Source: Aliiroseovarius halocynthiae (GTDB taxonomy: Bacteria > Pseudomonadota > Alphaproteobacteria > Rhodobacterales > Rhodobacteraceae). From it: a stretch of 64,000 bases of DNA. The stretch covers positions 1,012,437 through 1,076,436 of the forward strand of contig NZ_ML660019.1 in assembly GCF_007004645.1 (NCBI RefSeq), given 5' to 3'. The notes under the pieces were generated by a model. It worked only from the letters and a program-made list of their open reading frames with translations. It was not told the DNA's origin and did not search any database. Positions within the stretch are counted from its first letter, which is position 1; the number at the start of each line of letters is the position of its first letter. The translations under genes and the position numbers were made by a program. Positions 55,985 to 62,669 of this stretch are shown here, piece by piece.

Positions 55985-56755
55985 TTAATCTGCAAGTTCC
56001 ACATCGAACAACCGGCAGATCTGAGGTCGCCGATCTGACACGCCTGCAAGCCTTAGCATGTGCCAGACAAGTGCGGTGTTGCTGGACAGAACAGGGATCC
56101 CCAGCTCGGCCTCTAGCTGCGGGATGATGTTCAGGCACCGCAGATTTGTGCAGGATATGACCAATGCGTCGCACGGTGTGGCTTTGGGGGCGGCATTGGC
56201 AACGTGTCGGGCGGCGTTTTGAATGGCTTGTTCGGAAATTCGCGCAACCACGCGGTCATCGCTTTCCTCGAACGATCCACCAGCAGAAATGTGAAACCCC
56301 GCCTCTTCCAGCTTGTCCCGCATCCGCTGCGAAACGTCGGGGATGTAAGGTGTGATGAAGCCAAGGTTTGTCACGCCTAGGGCACGTGCAGCCGCAATCA
56401 GCGCGGCCAAGGGGTCGGTCACTTTCACGTTTGGGCGCACGCTTTGAATGGCAGCGGCCACTTTGTCGGACCCGATCACGGTCGAGGCCGACGTGCAGCC
56501 ATATCCGATCACATCAAAATCCAACGATGACGGCAATAGACGGGTCGAGGCGGGCAGGTCCTTCAGCATCATCGCCAGCGTATCCGGGCGGATCTCGGTC
56601 ACCATGGGGATGCGGCTGTGATAGCGCGCAACGCCGTCGATATCCGCCATTCGGGCAAACTCGGCCTCGAGCGTCTCGTCTGTTTCCAAAACGATCATGC
56701 CCAAATTGGCGCGGGTCCCGATGCCGTCATCTGTGTCAAACTCAAGTTTCAGCAT
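55985..56755 (-). CDS. Asp/Glu racemase family protein, EutA/maleate isomerase-like
   Basis: A 256-residue member of the two-cysteine racemase superfamily that includes maleate isomerase, arylmalonate decarboxylase and the ectoine-linked EutA. Active-site cysteines are in IGYGCTSASTVIG and VISCTNLRCLNIIPQL, each flanked by the expected Thr/Ser residues. NLGFITPYIPDVSQRMRD is a further family block. It is the last gene of the four-gene catabolic operon, seven bases after the M24 gene. Substrate is unknown. Confidence 0.8.
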   Translation of the reverse strand: MLKLEFDTDDGIGTRANLGMIVLETDETLEAEFARMADIDGVARYHSRIPMVTEIRPDTLAMMLKDLPASTRLLPSSLDFDVIGYGCTSASTVIGSDKVAAAIQSVRPNVKVTDPLAALIAAARALGVTNLGFITPYIPDVSQRMRDKLEEAGFHISAGGSFEESDDRVVARISEQAIQNAARHVANAAPKATPCDALVISCTNLRCLNIIPQLEAELGIPVLSSNTALVWHMLRLAGVSDRRPQICRLFDVELAD

Positions 56756-56762
56756 AAGTGCC

Positions 56763-57956
56763 TCATATCACCGGCAGATCCACAGGCGCGCGCTTCGTCA
56801 ACAGCTTTGCGCCGTCTGCCCGCACAACGATGTTTTCTTCATGAACCATGATGCGCCCATCCCCATAAGAAAGCGAGGGTTCCAGTGTCAGGACCATGTT
56901 TTCCTCGATCACCGTGTCGTCAAACGCGGCGTGGGATGGCCATTCGGTCAGCTGCATGCCCAACCCGTGCCCCAATCGCCCGACATCTCCGCCCTGATCA
57001 TCAAGTTCTGCGATCACGGCCTGCATGGCGTGAAACAGTTCGCGACAGGTGGTGCCGGGGCGTGCAGCAGCAATGCCGGCTTCTGTTGCGCGCCACAGAA
57101 CATCATAGGCCCGGCGCGAGGCATCGTCGGCGCGTCCAACGGCCCAGTTCCGGTCAAAGTCGCAGTAATACCCATCCCACGTGGCACCGGTGTCCAGCAT
57201 GAAGATATCCCCGCGTTGCAACGGTCGGGGCGAGGGCGGCGAGATCACATCGTGATACCCCCCCTGATCCGCGCCGCCGACCAGATAGGGCACGTCATCT
57301 GCGCCCTGATACAGCGCCTCGCGTCGGAACAGCCGGAACAGATCTTCGAATGCCAGCCCCTCGCGGGCAAGTTTCGGTACTTCGTCGAATGTGCGGGACC
57401 CGATAGAGCAGATATGGGTCAGTTTTTCGATTTCGGCCTCGGATTTCACCATGCGCAGGGCGCGGATCAACGGTGTTGCGTCCGTAACCTTCAAGCCGGG
57501 CAGGGCGGCCATCAATCGTTCATAGTCGCCCAATGGCATGCGAAGATGGGTCTCGTGCCCCTTCAGCATGCCCAACCGTCCGCCTGTGTCGGCGACAGGG
57601 GCCAAAAGCTCGGTCAGCAAGCTGATCCCATCATCGGACGGGGCGGGCGCGCTCCAGGTGCGGATGTCGTCAATCCACGTCTGGTGCATCAGCTCGGCTC
57701 CGATTTCCGGGATGATCGCGATGGGTTTGCCAGCTGCCGGGACGAACAAGAACCACGGTCGCGTGGGGCTTTGCCAAAACAGCGTATGGAAACCGCTGAA
57801 ATAGCGAATTTCCGGTTCGGTCAAAAGCAACAGCCCGTCCAGCGCGTGCTGCGCCATAAGGGCTTGCAGCTTTTGGGTGCGCAAGGCGAACTCGCTGGCT
57901 GGAAACCCGCGTATCGGCGCGTTTGGCGCACCAAGGGGAGGCTGCACATTAGACAT
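56763..57956 (-). CDS. M24 family metallohydrolase, ectoine hydrolase/creatinase-like
   Basis: A 397-residue pita-bread hydrolase. The N-terminal domain has RYFSGFHTLFWQSPTRPW, as in ectoine hydrolase (DoeA/EutD) and related proteins, and the C-terminal catalytic domain carries all five metal ligands in DTGATWDGYYCDFDRN (two Asp), LGHGLGMQLTEWP (His), LTLEPSLSY (Glu) and VHEENIVV (Glu). This fits a Xaa-Pro peptidase-like metal hydrolase. DddP, a DMSP lyase of the same fold, is less likely because it is larger. The ATG overlaps the end of the upstream ammonia-lyase-like gene by eight bases. Ectoine as substrate is only a possibility. Confidence 0.78.
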   Translation of the reverse strand: MSNVQPPLGAPNAPIRGFPASEFALRTQKLQALMAQHALDGLLLLTEPEIRYFSGFHTLFWQSPTRPWFLFVPAAGKPIAIIPEIGAELMHQTWIDDIRTWSAPAPSDDGISLLTELLAPVADTGGRLGMLKGHETHLRMPLGDYERLMAALPGLKVTDATPLIRALRMVKSEAEIEKLTHICSIGSRTFDEVPKLAREGLAFEDLFRLFRREALYQGADDVPYLVGGADQGGYHDVISPPSPRPLQRGDIFMLDTGATWDGYYCDFDRNWAVGRADDASRRAYDVLWRATEAGIAAARPGTTCRELFHAMQAVIAELDDQGGDVGRLGHGLGMQLTEWPSHAAFDDTVIEENMVLTLEPSLSYGDGRIMVHEENIVVRADGAKLLTKRAPVDLPVI

Positions 57957-59142
57957 GATCAGCACCAGCCATGATGGCTTCGAAAATGGCCGGATCGGTG
58001 ACACCTTCGGAACCAATCAGCAAAACACGTGAATTTGCATCCAGACCAAGCGTGTCAGACAGTGCCGGATCCTGCCGTGCAGCGATCAGCGCTGCCAATC
58101 CCGCCACCGCGCTTTCACCTGCCTCGACCACGTGATCTCCGGTTTCGCCATTTGCCAGCAGACGCACTGTCGGGGCGACTATGCTGTCGGGAATGGTCAG
58201 GAAATCTGCGGCCTCTTCCGTCAGGATGCTCCACGCCATTTCGGAAGGCTCTCCGCAAGACAGACCCGCCATGATGGTTTCTTCGGCGATCTCGAACGTT
58301 GTGGGCTTGCCGGATTTCGCGCTGTCGAACAAACAGGCCGCCAGTTCTGGTTCAACGATCACCACACGAGGCGAAATATCTTTGTAATACTGTCGCAGGC
58401 CTGCTGCGACCGAGGCTGCCAGCCCGCCCACGCCGCCTTGCAGGAAAACATGTGTGGGCGGCTGTTCCAGTGTCTCGCAAACCTCGCGAGTCATGACGCC
58501 ATAGCCCGCCATCACATCGCGGGGCGGTTCGGTATAGCCGTCCCATGATGTGTCCGAAACCACGAACCAGCCGTTTTCTTCGGCCTCGGTTTTGGCCAAG
58601 ATGACCGATGCGTCATAGTCGCCGTCGATGCGGATCACGTCGGCACCCAAATTGCGCATCGCCTCGGCGCGGCCTTCGCTGACCTCGGCGTGGATATAGA
58701 TGCGGCAGGGTGCGCCGAACCGCTGACAGCCCCACGCCAAGGATCGCCCGTGATTGCCATCGGTGGCCGACACTAAGGTGATCTTTGCGCAGGCCTCGCG
58801 GTGTTCGCCGCTGCGGATCTCTTCCAAGCTGGCATCACGGCCCAGCTGCGTAGTTAACTGGCGTTGTAACACGCGCAGGGCGGCATAGGATCCCCCCAGT
58901 GCTTTGAAGCTGCCCAGCCCAAAACGGGCCCCTTCGTGTTTATAGTCGATCCGGGCAACGCCCAGCTGGTCGGCCAATCCGTCAAGCGACACCAATGGGG
59001 TTGGCGTGTATCCATCCCAGGCCATGATCTCGTCGCAGGCATTTGCGAAGTCTTGTTCGGACAAAACACGAAACGCAGCTTTCGCAGCGGTTGGGTTTCC
59101 TGCCGTGTGGCACAAGGTGGCCGTATTGAAAATATCTTTCAT
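57949..59142 (-). CDS. Diaminopropionate ammonia-lyase-like PLP enzyme
   Basis: A 397-residue fold-type II PLP enzyme. It follows the diaminopropionate ammonia-lyase (DpaL/YgeX) pattern, not that of the shorter EutB dehydratase: KHEGARFGLGSFKALGG with PLP-lysine Lys80, SATDGNHGRSLAWG containing one of the catalytic Asp residues, SDTSWDGYTEPPRDVMAGYG with the second, FLQGGVGGLAASVAAGLRQ for phosphate binding, and the late LIGSEGVTD block. Such enzymes convert 2,3-diaminopropionate to pyruvate and two ammonia. Start overlaps none; the M20 gene ends two bases earlier. Substrate identity is inference. Confidence 0.82.
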   Translation of the reverse strand: MKDIFNTATLCHTAGNPTAAKAAFRVLSEQDFANACDEIMAWDGYTPTPLVSLDGLADQLGVARIDYKHEGARFGLGSFKALGGSYAALRVLQRQLTTQLGRDASLEEIRSGEHREACAKITLVSATDGNHGRSLAWGCQRFGAPCRIYIHAEVSEGRAEAMRNLGADVIRIDGDYDASVILAKTEAEENGWFVVSDTSWDGYTEPPRDVMAGYGVMTREVCETLEQPPTHVFLQGGVGGLAASVAAGLRQYYKDISPRVVIVEPELAACLFDSAKSGKPTTFEIAEETIMAGLSCGEPSEMAWSILTEEAADFLTIPDSIVAPTVRLLANGETGDHVVEAGESAVAGLAALIAARQDPALSDTLGLDANSRVLLIGSEGVTDPAIFEAIMAGADHV

Positions 59143-59144
59143 GA

Positions 59145-60302
59145 TCAGTCCTTTCGGGCGGGCAGGCGATCCTGCACGAGCTGTGTCCAGAACGCGGCCC
59201 CAATGGGCAAAAGCGCGTCGTTAAAGTCATAATCCGAGGCGTGCAAGGGCTGGCCATGCGCGCCCTCGGTGCCATTTCCAAGCAGCAAAAAGCAGCCCGG
59301 AACGGCGGCAGAGAAATGAGCGAAATCTTCCGAAAAGCTCATTGGTTGGCGATCCGGGATAACGTCACATCCTGCCTCTTGCGCAGCGCGGCAGACGGCT
59401 TGTGTTGGAATGTCTGCATTTATGGTTTCGATGAACTCGGTTTGGAAACCGACGGTCGCAGTAACCCCATGGGCCGCGGCTACTCCATCGGTGATCTGGC
59501 GCATGAAACGCTCGATCGCGTGACGGTCATCCGGCGTGCGGGCGCGCACATCTCCTTTCAATACGGCACGCCCCGGCAACACATTGCGCTGTCCGTCTGT
59601 CACGAACTCGGTCACCGAGACCACAGCCCCCGCACCGGGGGGAAGTTTGCGCGACACGATGGTCTGCAGGGCTTGCACAAGTTCGGCTCCGACGGTGATC
59701 GCATCCACCCCAACCTGCGGCATCGAGGCATGGCCCCCCTGACCTTGAACGGATATTTCAAACAGGCTTTCGCTGCTACAGATAAGGCCGGGCCGGGTCG
59801 ACACCTGACCCACCGGCGCACCCGGCAGATTGTGAATGGCATAGACCTCGTCGATTGGGAAACGTGTCAGGGTGCCATCGTTGATCATGGCCTGAGCACC
59901 AAGCCCATGTTCTTCATTCGGTTGGAAGATGAACACCACAGTGCCGTCAAAATCCGCGTCATTTACCAGCGTTTCAGCCGCGCCCAGCAACATGGTCATA
60001 TGTCCGTCATGCCCGCAGGCATGCATCACGCCAGGGGTGTCCGACGGGTAATCGTGATCCGAGGTTTCAAGGATCGGAAGCGCGTCCATATCTGCCCGCA
60101 AGCCGATGGCGCGATTTCCTGTGCCTTTGCGCAATATGCCGATGACGCCAACACCTTCATGCACTTCAATCCCCATATCGCGAAGATGCTGGGCAACCAT
60201 GGCTTTGGTTGCGTCTTCTTTAAAGCCAAGCTCGGGGTGGCGATGAAACTGTCGCCGCAATTCAACCAAGTGATCCACGTAGTTCTCCTGTTTCGTCTGC
60301 AT
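59145..60302 (-). CDS. M20 family amidohydrolase/deacylase (hippurate hydrolase-like)
   Basis: A 385-residue zinc amidohydrolase that removes an N-acyl group from an amino acid. It has HRHPELGFKE, GLRADMDALPI with the first metal Asp, HACGHDGHMTMLLGAAE with Cys/His ligands, the NEEHGLGA-type catalytic Glu (QPNEEHGLGAQAMI) and late MSFSEDFAHFS. The dimerisation insert holds GGHASMPQVGVDAI. It is the first gene of the minus-strand operon; start 60302 has GGAAG upstream and avoids overlap with the divergent Lrp gene. It belongs to a different family from the AstE/AspA-type ectoine deacetylase DoeB. Confidence 0.85.
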   Translation of the reverse strand: MQTKQENYVDHLVELRRQFHRHPELGFKEDATKAMVAQHLRDMGIEVHEGVGVIGILRKGTGNRAIGLRADMDALPILETSDHDYPSDTPGVMHACGHDGHMTMLLGAAETLVNDADFDGTVVFIFQPNEEHGLGAQAMINDGTLTRFPIDEVYAIHNLPGAPVGQVSTRPGLICSSESLFEISVQGQGGHASMPQVGVDAITVGAELVQALQTIVSRKLPPGAGAVVSVTEFVTDGQRNVLPGRAVLKGDVRARTPDDRHAIERFMRQITDGVAAAHGVTATVGFQTEFIETINADIPTQAVCRAAQEAGCDVIPDRQPMSFSEDFAHFSAAVPGCFLLLGNGTEGAHGQPLHASDYDFNDALLPIGAAFWTQLVQDRLPARKD

Positions 60303-60334
60303 ATCATAGCGAGCTTCCAGGCATGTTGATCGTC

Positions 60335-60363
60335 GAAATTTTTCAAAGGCTTTCTGAAAATTC
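60335..60363. promoter_or_regulatory. Putative Lrp/AsnC binding region between divergent genes
   Basis: Two AT-rich inverted-repeat-like sequences, GAAATTTTTC (60335-60344) and GAAAATTC (60356-60363), have centres about 20 bases apart (two helical turns), in the 96-base gap between the divergent M20 and Lrp genes. This spacing is what an Lrp/AsnC octamer would bind. Confidence 0.4.
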
Positions 60364-60398
60364 TTGTATATCGGATCAGATGATATGATTTTCGGACC

Positions 60399-60848
60399 AT
60401 GGACGACAAAGACCTTCAAATCCTCAGCTTGGTGCAATCGAACGCGCGCCTAACCGCAGATACCCTTGGCGAACAGGTGGGCCTGTCCCCGGCGGCGGTT
60501 CAAAAGCGCCTGAAAAAGCTGAAAGAGACTGGCGTGATCGAACGTGAAATCGCAGTGCTTTCTCCGTCCAAGTTGGATCGGGAACTCACTGTGATTGTTG
60601 AAGTCATTTTAGAGCGAGAGAACCGGCAGAAACTGGATGCTTTCAAGAAGAAGATGCGCAATACGCCGTCGGTTCAGCAGTGCTATTACACGACCGGCGA
60701 GGCGGATTTCCTGCTGATACTATCCATGCGTGACATCAAGGAATATGAAGCTTTCACGCAGGAGCATTTCTTTGAGGCCTCCAATATCAGCCGTTTCAAA
60801 ACCTCGATCGTAATGGACCGGGTGAAGACGTCTTTGGATGTGCTTTAG
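60399..60848 (+). CDS. Lrp/AsnC family transcriptional regulator
   Basis: A 149-residue regulator with an N-terminal winged helix-turn-helix (DLQILSLVQSNARLTADTLGEQVGLSPAAVQKRLKKLKETG) and a C-terminal RAM (ACT-like) effector-binding domain ending in FKTSIVMDRVKTSL. It is divergent from the four-gene operon, and linked Lrp proteins of this sort usually respond to the substrate or an intermediate of the adjacent pathway. The start at 60399 lacks a strong ribosome binding site. (Full HTH run is longer than quoted motifs in other entries; key residues are the LSPAAVQKRLKKL recognition region.). Confidence 0.9.
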   Translation: MDDKDLQILSLVQSNARLTADTLGEQVGLSPAAVQKRLKKLKETGVIEREIAVLSPSKLDRELTVIVEVILERENRQKLDAFKKKMRNTPSVQQCYYTTGEADFLLILSMRDIKEYEAFTQEHFFEASNISRFKTSIVMDRVKTSLDVL

Positions 60849-61472
60849 CGCGGTTCTTGTACTGGTTTGACGATGTATCCTGCCTTCCCTGCGACTGGCG
60901 TGCACCTCAAAATGTCCCGTGACATTATGGCGGCGATCTAATGTGGCAATGGCGGGTCCTGAAACTCGCGGCAGAGTGGTTCAGACAAGGCAACCTTTGA
61001 TGCTTTCATCAGCTTAGCAAAAGTCGCGAATGGTAGCAGGTGTTTTGCTTGCTCGTGTGGGTGGCGAGCACTGCCTGCAGCGCGTTGGGAGCGTGGGGCG
61101 TCGTCAGTTTCGGGGCAGGTGATGCCAATAGTGCCCTCCATGGGATGGCCCAGCTCGGTTGTCCAGTTAAATGGGGTGTCGTGATCTCGGGATGCATATC
61201 TGTCTCCGCGTTAAAGTGGAGCTCTCTGATTATCATCAGTCGACGGGCACGCTCTGCGGACACGCGGGGGACGTGGGTTCGCGGGGAAAAACAGAAAATG
61301 CATGTGTGGACCGGCTTGATCGCGGGCAGGAACGCGCCTGCGCCAGTAAAAACCGGTTTTTCAAAGTTTGAGGTGGGGTAATGAAATGGTCAAATGCACC
61401 TCTTAAGAATAGGAGGTGCCGGGCAATGGGTCAGAAGTTCTGTGCAAGCTTTTGTGCAAAGCTTTGTGCAAC
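60849..61472. other. Unassigned region between the Lrp gene and tRNA-Asn
   Basis: About 620 bases with no gene I can support. Two weak open frames (61040-61381 plus, 61009-61263 minus) overlap and look non-coding. A hairpin GCACCTC/GAGGTGC lies at 61396-61419 and three direct copies of a TTGTGCAA-type unit at about 61436-61471 (TCTGTGCAAGC, TTTGTGCAAAG, TTTGTGCAACA). Composition and the tandem repeat next to a tRNA 3' end could mark an old insertion scar. Confidence 0.45.
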
Positions 61473-61509
61473 AAAAAAACCCGCCCGATTTCTCGGAGCG
61501 GGTTTTTTG
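61473..61509. terminator. Bidirectional terminator beside tRNA-Asn
   Basis: AAAAAAACCCGC and GCGGGTTTTTT form a stem of about 12 pairs enclosing a secondary CCGA/TCGG hairpin. T runs appear on both strands, so it can end the minus-strand tRNA transcript and transcripts arriving from the left. Confidence 0.85.
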
Positions 61510-61536
61510 TTTTCAATCAATGCCTTGCGGTGTGAT

Positions 61537-61611
61537 TGGCTCCGGCGGTAGGGATCGAACCTACGACCAATTGATTAACAGTCAACTGCTCTACCGCTGA
61601 GCTACGCCGGA
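61537..61611 (-). tRNA. tRNA-Asn(GTT)
   Basis: On the minus strand the acceptor stem TCCGGCG (61611-61605) pairs with CGCCGGA (61547-61541), followed by G and CCA. The D arm has AGCTCAGCGGTAGAGC, the anticodon loop CTGTTAA contains GTT, and the T arm has GGTTCGATCCC. Length is 75 bases with encoded CCA. Confidence 0.97.
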
Positions 61612-61659
61612 ACATGGGGGGCTTATAGCTAGGGCGATTTCGGGCTGCAAGAGGCGAAT

Positions 61660-62586
61660 TTAACTTTTTTCGTCCATCATTCGGAAAAATGCATTGGCCT
61701 CGAGATGTGGAGCGGCGCTCACGATTTCGCGGGTCGCCAGGTCAATCAAATGGGCAAAGACATTTCGCTCGGCGGCGGGGATCAAGGCGCCTGGTGTATC
61801 GGTGTAGATTTCCCGAGTTAGGCTGGACACAGATGCTGTTTTCATTCGTGTCAAAGCGGTACGGATCTCGGCCTCGCGTGTTAGACGGTGCTGAATCAGC
61901 CAGTTCAACCTTGTCGCCGGATTATCAATTTGACCGCCATGAGCCGGATAGAAAACGCGGTCCTTACGGGCGGCCAATTTGTGGCACGAGGCCATAAACG
62001 CAGTCAGGTCACCATCGGGTGGTGACACAAAAGAACTGGCCCAAGCCATAATATGGTCGCCTGTAAAAACAGCGCCTTGCGTGGCGAAGCATAAGTGGTT
62101 GGCGAAGTGGCCGGGGGTCCAGATGGCCTCGATTTGCAGTCCGCCTGCGGTGAAGATCTCTCCATCCGACAGGGTGATGTCGCACTTGAACGATGCATCC
62201 ACGCCCTCGCCGCCGGAACTCAACCCGCGTTCCACGAGATCACGCATGACGTCGCTGCGACCTGACTGCGCGTCTCCAAAGGCTAGGACGGGGGCTTTGG
62301 TTGACTCAGACAGGATGCGTGCCAGTGGAGAGTGGTCCAGGTGGGCATGAGTCACAAGAATATGCGTGATACGTTCGCCTTGCTGAAGCCCGTCCAGCAG
62401 GGCTCGCATGTGCGAAAGATCAGGTGGCCCAGGATCGATCACAACCACATCACCTTCCCCCAGAACGAATGTATTGGTGCCCCAATAGGTCATGGGTGAG
62501 GGGTTGGGCGCGATGATCCGGCGTATGCCGGGTTCGATCCGTTGCATGATACCTGTACCGGGCGGTGTTGCGTGATCAGGTGCCAT
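61660..62586 (-). CDS. Metallo-beta-lactamase fold hydrolase (LACTB2-like)
   Basis: A 308-residue hydrolase. The metal-binding signature is VTHAHLDHSPLARIL (H-x-H-x-D-H), with further His in TPGHFANHLCF and an Asp in VFTGDHIM. A C-terminal winged-helix-like part follows. Members cleave thioesters, RNA or small phosphoesters; the substrate here is unknown. Start 62586 has AAAGG nine bases upstream, and a longer frame to 62700 would overlap the divergent kinase gene. Confidence 0.83.
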   Translation of the reverse strand: MAPDHATPPGTGIMQRIEPGIRRIIAPNPSPMTYWGTNTFVLGEGDVVVIDPGPPDLSHMRALLDGLQQGERITHILVTHAHLDHSPLARILSESTKAPVLAFGDAQSGRSDVMRDLVERGLSSGGEGVDASFKCDITLSDGEIFTAGGLQIEAIWTPGHFANHLCFATQGAVFTGDHIMAWASSFVSPPDGDLTAFMASCHKLAARKDRVFYPAHGGQIDNPATRLNWLIQHRLTREAEIRTALTRMKTASVSSLTREIYTDTPGALIPAAERNVFAHLIDLATREIVSAAPHLEANAFFRMMDEKS

Positions 62587-62669
62587 CAGCTTGCCTTTCG
62601 ATGTCCTAACTCTTCCTGACGTGCGACCTGCCGCTTGGCAAGCGCGCCGCCGCGTCATAGGGTCGAGCC

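Noticed and set aside
54057-56174. Longer TamA starting at 56174
   Set aside because: It would overlap the EutA-like gene; the TTG at 55865 gives an immediate signal peptide with a ribosome binding site.
56763-58016. The M24 protein as DMSP lyase DddP
   Set aside because: The fold is the same but length, surrounding genes and the N-terminal motif resemble ectoine hydrolase-type enzymes; DMSP genes are 53 kb away.
59145-60302. The M20 enzyme as the ectoine deacetylase DoeB/EutE
   Set aside because: DoeB belongs to the AstE/AspA family, whereas this protein has clear M20 motifs such as HACGHDGH.
61394-61600. Short plus-strand open frame spanning the terminator and tRNA-Asn
   Set aside because: Its C-terminal part (RDRTYDQLINSQ) is simply the tRNA-Asn sequence translated in the opposite direction; a well-known artefact over tRNA genes.
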